NCBI GenBank assembly: GCA_026315105.1 | Contig: CM048750.1 | Span: 70,983,797 to 71,047,796, forward strand | Direction of reading: 5' to 3' | Length of the DNA stretch: 64,000 nt | Source: Locusta migratoria | Lineage: Eukaryota; Arthropoda; Insecta; Orthoptera; Acrididae | Shown here: positions 47,541 to 59,347 of the stretch, piece after piece | How positions within the stretch are numbered: the first letter of the stretch is position 1 | Layout: every line of letters begins with the position of its first letter | Translations under genes and position numbers: made by a program | The notes under the pieces: generated by a model | The model's input: only the letters and a program-made list of their open reading frames with translations | Database searches by the model: none | Told to the model about the DNA's origin: nothing

Positions 47541-50453
47541 TCAATGGTTGTTGGTGTTATTTCTTTGAATGTAAGCCACATCTGATCTACACTAACACTG
47601 TTGGTTTCAAAAGTCTGGAGATTCTCACTCAGGAAAGTGTGGATGAAATTTATATCTGCTTTTTTGAGAAATCATTTTCGCTATAACAACTCTGTGTTTA
47701 CTAATCCCCGTGTTTATTTTGATACTCTTTATTAGCTCCAGATTATTTGTTGCTAAGGGGTCAAGTATATTTTTACAATCAATTATTATTCTAGTGGGTT
47801 CATGAACTAATTGCTTGAGATAATTTTCAGAGAATACATTCAGTATGATTTTGGTCTGTGTTTTATCCTTGCCTCCAGTCTTGAACATGTATTTTTGCCA
47901 ACCTATCGAGGATAAGTTAAATATGCCACAAATGAAAATTGTATGCTGGGGTAGAGTTTTTGAAATTTGGTCCAAGCTTTCTTTGAACATTTTGGAAATT
48001 GCATCATCTGAGTCGGGGGGCCGGTAAAGGAGCCAATTATTGATTTATTCTTGTAGTCAGGTATAACCTCTATCCATACCAATTTACAGGAACTATCTAC
48101 TTTACTTACACTACAAGTTAAACTGCTTGTGACAGCAATAAATTTGCCACCACCTGTTTTATTCAATCTATCCTTTCTTAACACCATTTGCCCCTAAGTA
48201 AAAATTTCAGCTGAACTTATCTCTGGCTTTAGCCAGCTTTCGGTACCTATAATGATTTGAGAGTTAGTACTTTCTGTTAGCACTTGGAGCTCTGATATTT
48301 TCCCAACACAGCTATGACCATTTACAACTGTTTGACCAATGGTTTTAACCTGTGTTCATCCTATTTTTGAACTGTACACTTTGAGCTTGAAAACCTTCCT
48401 GTGTGTTCCCGAGGTCACCCCAAAAAAAAAAGTCCACACCACACAGCCCCTGCTACCCATGTAGCCACTTCCTGGTTGTAGTGGACTCCTGATCTATTGA
48501 TCTATTCAGTGGAACCCCACCACCCGATGACACAAGTCAAGAAATCTGGAGCCTACATGGTCACAGAACTGTCTGAGCCTCTGATTCAGACCCTCTACTT
48601 GGCTCTGTACCAGAGGTCCACAGTCGTTCCTGTCAACTATGCTGCAGATGGTGAGCTCTGCTTTCATCTTGCAAGCAAGACTGGCAGCCTTTACCACTTC
48701 AGATAGCTGCTCAAAACCTGAGAGAATCTCTTCATATCCAAAGCAAACACATCATTCGTACCAACGTGAGCCACCACCTGCAGTTGGCTGCACCCCGTAG
48801 CCTTCAAGGCATCCAGAAGGATCTGTTCCATATCTGGGATGACTCCACCCAGTATGCACATGGAGTGCACATTGGCCTTCTTCTTCTTCTCCTCCTTGGC
48901 AGCCATCTCTCTAAGGGACTCCATCACCCGCCTTACGTTGGAGCTCCCAACTACAAGCAAACCTGTGAAAGCCTAGATCTTGCAGGCTGCATGGTGACAT
49001 CAGGATCAGAGACACCATCAGGCTCAGTAACATAGTCCTGAAAAGATAACGCCTCAAACCTGTTCGCAAGATGAACCGGGGAGGCCTCACGATCGGACCC
49101 CCGTAATATATTACAGTGCCTGCCACACACTGGAGAGACCTCCACGCAACCATGGGTGGGGTGTCTGTCTCATTGCTAGCAGTATCAGGGCATGACGCTG
49201 CCTCAGACCAATCGTTGGGCATGCCAGGAATCTGTTCAGTTCCAACGACCTGCTAATGATGACAACGCCGTTCGACCACAGCCTCAAGCTGTCCACCGAC
49301 GTTAACACAGCTTGAAGCTGGGAGTGAAGTGTCACCAGCTCAGACTGCAGTCGCACACAGCAGTCACAGTCCCTATTCGTGATTACACTACCCAGAAGAA
49401 CTAACGACTAGGAAGAGGCGGTGTAGAATCGACAGAGGGTAACTAAGGTACTAATCCAACAAAAGTAGTGGCTGTTGGGATTCAGACGGTGGAAAAATAC
49501 ACTAATGAGATGCTTAACGCAAAAATGAATCTAATATACACGCAAGCACAAAAACATAAGATGGTCGCAATTCACATGGCAGAAGAAACAGTAACCAGAT
49601 ATTTACACAAAACTAAATCTAATATACACGCGAGCACAAGATAAATTTAATAAATTAATGCAATAATGTCACAGAACACTCAAAATACATCACTTCTAGT
49701 AAAAAGCTGGTTACACTCACAAGTATTGGTGTGCTTTGAACTAATAACTTCCATTATTTCGAAGCCGTCAGTAAAATATCACAACAGGCAACAAATTCTG
49801 CAACAATATAAGTAATGTTGTTTTTAAAAAGTAAATCAATGGTTTTAACACAATGCTACTTGGCTTTGTTAAATTGCATATCAAATGAATTTTTAAAACT
49901 TACAAAAATTCAAACAAAATACTATTCATTTGGCGTGGTGTAGTACGAATGAAAGTACGTGTTTTGGCACTTCAATACACAGCCAACTAACATGGACAGA
50001 GCGTGGGTAGCACCTGTATTGTCATTGGAATTTCGTTATTTTTTCGGTAATGGAGAGGGGACGTTTTGTGGGAACATGTTATTGTAGGTTTACAATGCAG
50101 TTATCAATTTGAAGAGCGACATGCTAACTTTAATTGCACCCTCAGTTGAATTACATTGGCACAAACATAATTATTTATTGAGGTATAAAAGACTTTCATT
50201 ATTTAGAAATTAGTCACAGGCCACAAAGAGAAAAACCACGGGACACATTTGGTCGCCAGTTCCCGACTGCTGTCACAATACATACATTGATAATTAATGT
50301 CAAGTAGAGGACAAATATTTAAATTTGGACCACTAAAATTGTTTGTATTACTGTATTTATCAAATTAATGTACAAAACTTGCAGACAGTTGTAGTTTTGT
50401 ATGTTAAAATGGTTAGTCAAGAATAATAAGTTTTACTGTGAATATTTTGTCAG

Positions 50454-50631
50454 ATCATCATCTTACGACAAACTATGGCACCTTACCTGTTACCGGAGTT
50501 GTTAGCAAGGTATGATGTGGAATCTGGAGCTATACCAACAGAGCTGTTGGTTGACCAGGCAGTGGTTGCTGAGAAGCTCAGAAATGCAGGCATGGATGCT
50601 TCACGGCTTCAGTCAGCTGCTCCTTTTGCAG
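50454..50631 (+). CDS. EFR3: EFR3 exon G
   Basis: The acceptor is AATATTTTGTCAG ending at 50453 and the donor is GTATGT at 50632. The frame reads IIILRQTMAPYLLPELLARYDVE, then SGAIPTELLVDQAVVAEKLRNAGMDASRLQSAAPFA and one base. The LLPELL block and the NAGMDASRL block match the position of similar motifs in insect EFR3, just before the 'GHRHSW' segment. Phase 0 at the 5' side and one leftover base at the 3' side fit both neighbours. The intron before it is 8.7 kb, mostly the nested hAT/LINE composite, and it ends only 181 bp upstream of this exon. Confidence 0.9.
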
Positions 50632-53600
50632 GTATGTCACCACTAGGGTACAGATTGGACTGCCATCCTCATATATCAAGAAAGACACACTTCTAACTTT
50701 TTAGTATTTCCCATTTTAAATGTGACTACTTTGTACTATATCCTAATCGGTCATGGATAAGTAATATAGTAGTGGAAAAATAAGTAAATACAAATATTTG
50801 GTAATAAAAGTTATGTTTTGAAGAACAGTAATAAAAATTAGTCTCATTGCAAAAACTCAATTTCATTATATAGTATGTTTATTGTAAAACGTATAAAATA
50901 CAGGTTGGTTGAAAGCAGATATATGAGATAAATATTATTTTCAAAACTTCTTTATTTCACGAAAATTCTTTGAAAGCAACATTGGCAGTTGTAGCATCAT
51001 CATGATTTAGTTTTTGGCTGTATGTATTCACAAGACAGACAGAAATATTACCGAATGTACAGGCTCATGAAAAGACTCAATATAAATGTCCATGCAAATA
51101 AAGCGTCTGGTTAGTACAATCTGCTCTTTGAAACATATCAAAACATCTGGAAACTTGAGATCTCATTCATTTCTGTCTTCCTTTGCATCTTTTTGTGTGA
51201 CTATAAGCAGTACTTCGCTGATTTAAGTACTGGCCAGCCACTCTATCTCTTTTGAATAATATTTTTACATCTCAGTAGAGAATTTCCACCAGATTAATTT
51301 AATTATTGTAGAATTTTCATTGTTTTGGACATAGAACTGTCCTTAAATAGAATTGCAAAATAGTTTATTCATTATTTTGTCACTGAATATTTAGGTATCA
51401 AAACTGTGTAATTACAATAACAACTTTTAGGAATTTTTATTGGTTTATGATTTTCTAACTTGCTATTGTCCTTTGTAAGTAACTACTTAGTGAAAAGGAG
51501 ATCACCGTTTGCCCTCATAATTTCAGTCAATTTATAAATTTTAACATGAGTCAATACGAGTTAATGTTTAACTGTGATTTTGACAATTGGCATGTTTTAT
51601 GACAGATCATATTTGATGGAAATCACATCTAAAAACGTGGATTGTTATTCATGGTATCCTTCAAAAGTAATGGATAGTACTCAGTGTGTCTTTGAAAACG
51701 ATTGTGGTGTCCCTCATAAATAATGGATAGTTCTTAGTGTGTTTGTGAAAACCATTGAAATCTCGTCCGAAGTGATGAGAGTCATGGAGAAATTTTCAGT
51801 AAGGCCAATATGTTCAAATTGGGTAGTTTGGAATTTGGTGTTTGTCCCCAGAGTAGAAGATAGGCAGCAATGCGTGTTCATACTACTTATAAAACAACAT
51901 TGTTCTGTTTAATATTTCAAAAGCTTCACATTCTTCTTCAGTGATCTAGTAATCTGTGTCATGTGACAGTCACAACAGGGGTGGGCAGATCAGATTTGCC
52001 ACAGTATTTAAAAACATTCTCCAGTTCAAGCAATGTGAGAATGTAGGTTTCAGATGGCATATCCTGTGTGTGAAAAACTTCTGAAAGTACAGCATGTAAT
52101 GTCCAACTCATGTACTCTAGTAACTTATCACATGTGAGGAGGTTTCCATGAAACTCATTTATTCATTCTAGTCATTGAACAATTTATTAATAGAGCAAAG
52201 GATAATACATATGGCAGGGTGCAAAATTTCACTTTTGAAGTCACCAGCCAGTCCAACAATTTTGGTCGCCACAACCCCTTTATCTGAATATGAAATTATT
52301 CCCCTTCCTCTCCCCTACCACTGTTGCAAAAATAGCTTTACACATTATACCGTATGAAATTTTTTAATAGAAAAATACATACCAGTACCATAGTCTAGCG
52401 GTCTAGCACTTCATTTTTGTGTAGCATTGTCTCTCTGCAGAGAAGTACCACCTTTGGGACAAACTAAGATGGAGAGGGGTCCGTTCTCATAAATTACCAG
52501 CAAATCCTCCAGTGTATCTGTCTTCAGCCAAGTCCTGTACACTGCGTTTAGTATTTAGTATTTGGTGCTTGCTATGATAATATGTTTTTTGCATCATTTG
52601 TGATTTTAAGTCTCGCGGGTGAATCAGCTGACAATGTGTAAAGGTGTGTTATGATTAAATAACATATTTACCTTACAGATGACTACAAAACAAGAATACA
52701 AAATAGTCAAACGTGGGAATTGCAACAGCTTTCAAGGCCTAAGAACCTGCCTCAAATAGAAACATGAATCACGTGAGTCTAAAATTACTCCAACTCTGAC
52801 AGCTCTGCACATTTGCGTATCTGGTACCTCGGAAGTGCCAGGAATAATAATAATAATAATAATCCGAGTAGAGTCTATGTAGAGGTTGGCCAAGCTAGGT
52901 TTGTGGGCTACAGGATAGGCATTGAATGTTTGGATGATAAATTAAAGTCAGGGTTGACACTGAAGTGATTTATTTAGGAAAACGATTACAGGGGCCTACA
53001 CAGGGAGAGGAAAGGCGGTAATGTTGTGTCTCTTTGTGACCGATCCGACGTCTGCTGTAGCTACTAACATAGAGAGCGGCTCATTGTACCGCAACCAGTA
53101 TAGAAGGTCCAAAAAAACTTTACTGTTTGTGTGGACCACACAGCAACATCGGCAGTGACTTCACAATGAAAAACGGCTCGAAATTATCATGCCCATTATG
53201 GAATTAATAATAATAAATTCACATTTTGCGATACTGACAGCAGCTCCCAGCAGTTGTCTCGATGAAATATTGTGGGAGATGCACATGCACAATATCCTCC
53301 AGTGGCAAACCCTCAAAGTGTATTTATGACAATAAATCAACACAATTTATATTTGTGTTGTCCAATTTCCATAGGTCATATAAACGAGATAAACAATAAC
53401 ATTTAAGTGAATGGCCTTTCGATGAATGGCATCTGAGGTTCGGTAGCATGACAGAGGTATCAAACAGGACAAAACAGCTGTCACACTGGTACTAGTAGGT
53501 AGTCGAGTGAGCTGAAACTTGTACAACTGGTATGAGCATAGTGGTTGCCAAATATTATCATATTACAGGGAGACTGTACTAATGATACTTTGATACTCAG

Positions 53601-53800
53601 TTCAATTTTCAAGAATCCAACAGTTAACAATAATTTAAATAAAAAATTAAATTGCTTGAAACATTGATCATTTGCAACAGAAACTGCCGGTTGGTGAAAA
53701 TTAATATTTCATAACCTTTTTCATCAGAAGATAGCTCTCTCATGTGGTGCACATAAACAAACAACTGACACACATTGATTAGTCCCACCGTGCTGCATAC
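50632..53800. other. Gap: intron with small repeats
   Basis: Contents recognised: a half copy of the 29-kb foldback repeat at about 51193-51257; an imperfect tandem duplication of about 53 bp at 51666-51770 (taatggatagtactcagtgt versus taatggatagttcttagtgt); and an (ATA)n tract at about 52846-52862. I saw no exon or transposase. Confidence 0.55.
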
Positions 53801-53898
53801 AACTACCAACAATGCTGTGCTGTGACAATACAGTATGCTTCCAACAAAGAGACAAAAACACTGTCAGCCAAAGCCTTTCCCAGAAAAAGAAACAAACA

Positions 53899-53951
<53 letters not shown>

Positions 53952-54307
53952 TTTTACAAATGTCTTTCTAGGTGTGTTTGCATTTGGATATGTGTGAGAG
54001 TGTGTGTGTGTGTGTGTGTGTGTGTATTTGTTTACCTTTCTTATTTTCCCCTAAGGTAAGTCCTTCCACTCCTGGAACAAGAATGACTCTTTTTCCATTT
54101 CCTTAATACCCGTATCCTTCCCTTTCTCCTCTCCTTTCTTCCTCTTTTCCGGAAGGAGTGACCAATGGTTGTGAAAGCTTGTATGTGTGTTTGTGTGTGA
54201 TTTCATTTTTGTCTGTAGACGAGCCTGTCGTTTGGGTAAGTCTGGACAGAGCCTCTGTCTCGACTGGCATCTCTGTCCAACCTCTTTGCATTTTGCATAT
54301 GTTTACC

Positions 54308-54355
<48 letters not shown>

Positions 54356-54360
54356 GTACA
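53801..54360 (+). repeat. PLE-associated terminal units in permuted order with CA/GT tracts
   Basis: In order: a 'cagaaaaagaaacaaac' block, a (CA)n tract (about 53901-53949), a (GT)n tract (about 53998-54025), the 'cccctaaggtaagtccttcc' block (54048-54067), the 'gaccaatggttgtgaaagctt' block (54160-54180), the 'ctggacagagcctctgtctcg' block (54242-54262) and a second (GT)n (about 54311-54353). The unit at 19504-19860 has the same blocks, but with 'ctggacagag' before the first GT tract. No protein-coding PLE part is present. Confidence 0.72.
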
Positions 54361-54541
54361 GGCACAACTCGCTGCACGTGACCACCATCTCTGACTGCTT
54401 TGCAAGAATAACCTTAGATTAATTTTACCAGTCTGTACAGTGCTTAGAATTGATAAGTTAATATCTTTGATGAGGCATGTTTTATTGTAATAAATACTTG
54501 ACTATTTGAAATAATAGATATTTGACTTATATTATCAACAG

Positions 54542-54669
54542 GGCAACATCGGCACTCTTGGGCTGATGCATCAGCTGCTGTCCGTCCAAGTGGGAGTGGT
54601 AGTGTAGCTGACCTTGGATCTTTCCAGGTGGAAGTGGACAGTGCTCAGTCATCTCCTGGAATTGAAAGA
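54542..54669 (+). CDS. EFR3: EFR3 exon H (last host exon seen)
   Basis: The acceptor is ATTATCAACAG ending at 54541 and the donor is GTATGT at 54670. With the carried base the frame reads GQHRHSWADASAAVRPSGSG, then SVADLGSFQVEVDSAQSSPGIER, ending in phase 0. The GHRHSW-like and SSPG motifs mark the C-terminal, less structured part of EFR3, rich in Ser. The remaining C-terminal exons, usually about 100 residues or more, were not found to the right and probably lie beyond the window. Confidence 0.9.
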
Positions 54670-54866
54670 GTATGTACTCTAATCAACAGTAATTTTCTTT
54701 TGCTGCTCTGACAAAACAGTGTTGCTTTTTGGGAATAATGCTTTTAATGCACAATGGTAAAAATGCTTAGTACAATCAGAATATAATGCAATTTAAGATG
54801 CACAGGTTAGTAATGTGAAATTCTTAAGTGCAAGTGTCAATAAAGTGATGATTCCTCAGAGCTCGA

Positions 54867-55042
54867 AATGCAATATGCACAGCAATAAAAGTTCACAATT
54901 GGTGACTAAAAGCAATTTGTTTCCATTGTTACAGAGTAATGCAATACTGATAACAATGCAATGTGCACAGCAATAAAAGTTCACAATTGGTGACTAAAAG
55001 CAATTTGTTTCCATTGTTACAGAGTAATGCAATACTGATAAC
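54867..55042. repeat. Tandem duplication, 88-bp unit x2
   Basis: The unit aatgcaatatgcacagcaat ... gcaatactgataac is repeated at 54867-54954 and 54955-55042 with about one mismatch. It begins 200 bp downstream of an EFR3 donor site. Confidence 0.93.
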
Positions 55043-56769
55043 AGTGGACAAAATCAGTAGATGTAATTCTATTCTGTAAAGGAGCAGTGTGGGCAGCAGC
55101 TGGTCCATTCCTTGAACTTTAATATAATTTATCAACTGCTGTTATTTTTACACCTGCATACTTAAACTACCAGTTTCAATGTCTCAGTAGGTTGTGCTCA
55201 GGTCTCTCTAGCATGAATGACAAACTGTATATAGTTGGACATTTTTATTCCAAGAAACCAACACTTACCGCATGCACTCACAATTGAAAAAGGTGATTGA
55301 GATCGCTCACAAGCCCCGCTTAAGGGAGTGTACAGTCATGTCATCCTCACTTCTGTGTTGTCTCTAAGTGCATTATTCTGAGAACTGTTGCTTGTGTTTA
55401 ATGTCTCGTATATCACTGTACTCCTCTTAGAAAGTTACTTCTCATCACTTGTGCTAACTTTTTCACTTCTGGAGAATGTGTGCTCCTCACACAAGTACAA
55501 ACAATTCTTTTTCTGTTGTTGCTGTTCTGACATATGAAGAGCGCTCAGTTTTGAAAATTTCATGGAAAACAAAAAAAACATTGGTTCCTCTGAATGAACA
55601 TATACATGTAGATGCGGTTTGTCATTCATGCTAGAGGGCCTGAAGGTGATGATGCTGAGGTATTGAAACTGGTAGCCAAAATAAACTGGTATAAAAATAA
55701 TAGCTGTTGGTAATTTATTTTCCAATTCATGGACCAGGTCTTCCAGGTTGTGTGGTCATGTTTCATGAAATTTTTCTGTTCCTTATATTTTGTTCAAAGG
55801 TGCATTGTACATCTTCAAATGTGAGCATCTTGCCGACTCTTCAGCCTAACCATAAGCACCTCCAAGTTATTGAGCACTTCTCTGGATGAAAGTGGTTTTT
55901 GTACTTCTGGGAATTGTGTTTTAAACATGTTTACCTTTTATGTTTCTTTAATCACTTTAATTTTTTTGTAAAGTGTGGAGGACCTGCAAAGTAATGCCTC
56001 ATCACAACTGTATTTGTTCTTCTTCTTCTTCTCTTCTTCTTTTACTTCTTATTCTTATTAATGCTGGTACTTCTATTCCCATGGAAAGGAAAGAGCAATA
56101 TCTACTCTAGTTAATAAATGATGTATACACTTCTCCAATGATGTTCTTAATAATAATCATATATTTTGAGTTAATGGGTGTGCAAATCACAACTGTTTAG
56201 GAACATTGAGTAGATGCAGTATACATTGAATCAAAGGATGACATCAAAAAAGAGAAGTTTTATGTAGTTTATCATTGGTTTCTTTACATCTTTGCTTTCT
56301 TGTCTAGTGTACCTGCTCCTTGACTGCCAAGACACTGCCAAACCATGTCAAAATCATAAATTGTGCCTCCCGCATCAGATGAAGACATTTCAGCTGTGTC
56401 ACATCTCAGTGATTTATTTTTGCCCAAATACTTGCCAAAAGAAACATACACACTACAGAATTTTAACAATTGGAAATGTCAATAATGGAGGATAGGTAAC
56501 AACTCACCGAAAAAAGGCTCACTGAGCTGCTGACAGACACAAAAATAGATAATCTCATACACACAGCAGTTACCGCATGGGACAAGCGCCTGCTCCGTGG
56601 ATGTCAATCCTACACTACATAGATCTGAAGATGGCCCTGTAAACAGGCCGAAAATGGTCATCATTTGTATAAATGATCTTGTGCGATTTGCAACTGTTTT
56701 TATTTATAAATACTTTCCAGAATATCGCTGTTTGACCAAAAAAATATTTTTTCAAGCAACAATATATGT
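55043..56769. other. Gap: intron with one dispersed repeat copy
   Basis: The block 56474-56560 (gaaatgtcaataatggagga ... gacagacacaaaaatag) is another copy of the repeat at 32082-32280. A CTT-rich stretch is at about 56018-56060. No exon was recognised. Confidence 0.55.
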
Positions 56770-59347
56770 GGACAGGTGGTGGATAGCAGCTGTCTCCCCT
56801 GTATCGTGATGAGCTGCCCTTCTTTGGACTCTTTCGATGTTCTCCATCAAACCCACCTGATAAGGATCCCACACTGGACAGCAATACTCCAAAAAAGGAT
56901 GGACAAGTGTAGTGTATGCAGTTTCTTTAGTAGTTCTGTTGCTTCTTGTAAGGGTTCTACCAATGAAACGCAGTCTCTGGTTTGCCTTTCCCACGACATT
57001 ATCTACGTGTTCTTTCCAGTTTAAGTCTGAAGTAATAGTAATTGCTAGGTATTTTGTGGAGTTTACGGCCTTCATTTTTGATTGATTTATTTTGTAAACA
57101 AAGTTTAATGGATTTCTTTTCGTACTCATGTGGACAACTTCACATTTCTCATTATTTAGAGTCTATTGCCATTTTTTACACCATGTTGATATCTTGTTCA
57201 GATTGTTCTGCAGCTGGTTTTGATCTTCAGATGATTTTGCTAGACGGTAAATGACAGCAAACAACCTAAGAGAGCTACTTAGATTTTCTCCAAAATCGTT
57301 TATGTAAATAAGGTACAGCAGAGGACCAATAACACTACCCTGTGGAACACCCAATATCACCTCTGTTTTAGTCGATGCTTTACCATCGATTACTACAAAC
57401 TGTGTCCTTTCTGACAGGAAATCCCCTATCCAGTCGCAAATTTCGTGCGATATACCATAACCTCGCAATTTGATTAAAAGCCGTTTGTGACGTACAGTGT
57501 CAAAAGCCTTCTGGAAACCAAGAAATATGGAATTGATTTGCGAACCCTTGTTGATAGCACTCATCACTTCGTGTTAGTAAAGAGCTAGTTGTGTTTCGTA
57601 TGAACTAATTTTCTAAATCCGTGTTGCCCTTGGGTCAATAGATTATTCTGTTCGAGATAATTCATAATATTTGAATACAGGGTATGTTCCAAAGCCCTGC
57701 TGCAAATTGATGTCAATGAAATAGGCCTGTAGTTTAGTGGGTTACTCCTACTGCCTTTCTTGAAGATAGGTGTGACCTGTGCAACTTTCCAATCTTTTGG
57801 TACAGATCCTTCTTTGAGAGAGCAGTTGTATATGGCTCTTAAGTAAGAAGCTATTGCTTCAGCATAATCAGATAGAAAACTAATGGGTATACAGTCCAGA
57901 CCAGAAGACTTGTTCTTGTTAAGTGATTTTAGTTGCTTCACTACTCTGATGATATCTACTTCTACGTTACTCATTCTGGCCTCTGTTTGTAATTCGAAAT
58001 CTGGAATATTGGTGCCAGCCGCGGTGGCCGAGGTGACTGAGGCGCTCCAGTCACGGTCTGCACGGCCACTAGGTCGGGGGTTCGAATCCCCCCTCGGGCA
58101 TGGATATATGTGCCGTCCTAGTTCGTAAGTAGTTCATAAGTAGTTAGTAAGTTTAGAGACTGATGACCCTGTAGTTAAGTCCCATAAGCTTTACAAACAT
58201 TTGAACTTTTTTTTTTTGGAATATTGGTTTCGTCTTCTTTGGTGAATGAGTTTCTAAAAGCTCTGCTTTGTAGCGCTATCATCGGCAGGATCGCCATTAC
58301 TATTGCATAGTGAGGGTATTGTTTGTGTTTTGCCCCTAGTATATTTAACATATGACCAAAATCTCTTTGGGTATTCAGTCAAATTTCTAGAAAGAGGTTC
58401 GTTGTGATAAGTATTGTAGGCATCTCGCACTGAAGTCCTCGCCTAATTTCGAGCTTCTGTGTAGAACCGCCAATCCTGGGGATTTTGTGTTCGTTTAAAT
58501 TTAGCATTACTTTTCCATTGGTTTTGAATCAGTGTCCTGACCTGTTTTGTGTACCAAGGGGGATTACCTCCTCCTTTAATTTATTTACTTGGTATAAAAC
58601 TAATTCTCAGAGAATGCGTTAAGTACAGTTTGACACGATGTTTTATGCGTATCTCCTGATTTGAAAATATAATTTTGCCAACAGATTGATGGTAAATTAA
58701 AATCACCGCCTATAATTATCAAGAGAGTTGGGTACATTTTTGTAATTAGACTCAGGATTTCTTTGAACCCTTCTGCTATTGTATCGCCAGAGTCGGGAGG
58801 CCGGTAAAAGGAACCAATTATTAACTTCTTAGGATTTTCAGGTACAACCTCTACCCTTAATAGCTCACAGGAACTATCAATTTCAACTTCGCTACACGAA
58901 AGACTACTTTTGATGGGGACAAACACGCCTCCACCTATTTTGTTTGATCTATCCTTTCTAACACAGTTAGATCTTTTTCAAAAGTTCTGCTGAACTTATT
59001 TCCGGCTTGAGCCAACTTTCACTGCCTACAATGATGTGTGTTTCGGTGCTTTCTATTAACTCTTGGAGTTCTGGTACTTTCCTGATACAGCTACGACAAT
59101 TTGCAACTGTTATACCGATATTTCCTAGATCTACATTTTTCCTGTGATCCACCTGCACCCTTTGAGAAAGCTCATTTTGTTTTTCTCCGAGGCCCTCTAT
59201 CCTAAAAAAACCACTCAGTCCATGCCACGTAGCCCCCCTACCCGTGTAGCTGCTTCCTGCATATAGTGAACTCCTGACCTGTTCAGCAGAAGAAGAAGAA
59301 GAAGGAGGAGGAGGAGAAGAAGCCATATCAAAATTTTCTAGATTCAA
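56770..59347 (-). pseudogene. CR1-like LINE relic, minus strand, with a SINE insertion
   Basis: From right to left on the minus strand: endonuclease start at 59347-58967 (NCRSCIRKVPEL, HIIVGSESWL), endonuclease body at 58926-58600 (IIGSFYRPP, GGDFNLPSICW). Linker, then RT at 57974-57163: RVVKQLKSLNKNKSSGLD, NYRPISLTSICSRALEH, QGQHGFRK, FLGFQKAFDTVRH, GVPQGSVIGPLLYLIYINDF. The thumb is at 57129-56770. The catalytic site is damaged: where LFADDAVIY-type sequence is expected it reads LFAVIY, so both Asp codons are gone. Frames also break near 57570 and 58000-58600. It is the best preserved of the CR1-like copies. Confidence 0.9.
58003..58228 (+). repeat. tRNA-derived SINE (58014-58217) with 11-bp target duplications
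   Basis: Direct repeats ggaatattggt at 58003-58013 and 58218-58228 flank a 204-bp element. Its head carries RNA polymerase III promoter boxes: A box tggccgaggtga at 58025-58036 and B box ggttcgaatccc at 58079-58090, spaced as in a tRNA gene. A non-tRNA body and a T-rich tail (58207-58217) follow. It is inserted in opposite orientation into the linker of a CR1-like relic. The 11-bp duplication and the tail indicate LINE-mediated retrotransposition. Confidence 0.93.

Larger units (their letters stand above)
43780..49400 (-). pseudogene. CR1-like non-LTR retrotransposon relic, minus strand, with nested inserts
   Basis: From right to left on the minus strand: ORF1 remnant at 49356-48500, including an SGNH/esterase-like part (LVVGSSNVRRV and HVGTNDVFALD at 48960-48691). 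Endonuclease at 48250-47600 (IGSF..RPP-like, IFICGIFNLSS for the usual GDFNLP, HEPTRI). Linker and RT at 45890-44619 (NYRPISLTSVCSRILEH, then GVSQGSAIGPLLFLIFIKDL and LFMDDAVTYR). Thumb and 3' UTR run to about 43785, ending in a tagatgtagatgtaaaa-type tail. Esterase-type ORF1 domains are known from CR1-clade elements. It is interrupted at about 44012-44212 and 45893-47540. All frames are broken. Confidence 0.85.
43257..50272. mobile_element. hAT-like element, about 7 kb, swollen by nested LINEs
   Basis: The left end cagcggtcagcaaccttttgg (43257 on) and the right end, read inward on the minus strand as cagcagtcgggaactggcg (from 50272), share CAGC-GTC-G-AAC and resemble hAT termini of the 'GGTCAGCAACC' type. 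The flanking octamers tcataata (43249-43256) and tcacaata (50273-50280) agree at 7 of 8 positions, fitting an old 8-bp target duplication. Only the outer parts (about 43257-43780 and 49400-50272) are hAT-like sequence. The middle is a CR1-like LINE with its own insertions. No transposase was recognised, so the original element was probably a non-autonomous one of about 1.4 kb. Confidence 0.7.

Noticed and set aside
43257..50272. A single large autonomous transposon of about 7 kb
   Set aside because: The interior is LINE sequence in one orientation with its own insertions; only the outer parts can belong to the hAT-like element.
58014..58100. A tRNA gene suggested by A and B boxes
   Set aside because: The region continues into a non-tRNA body and T-rich tail and is bounded by an 11-bp target duplication, so it is a SINE head and not a functional tRNA gene.
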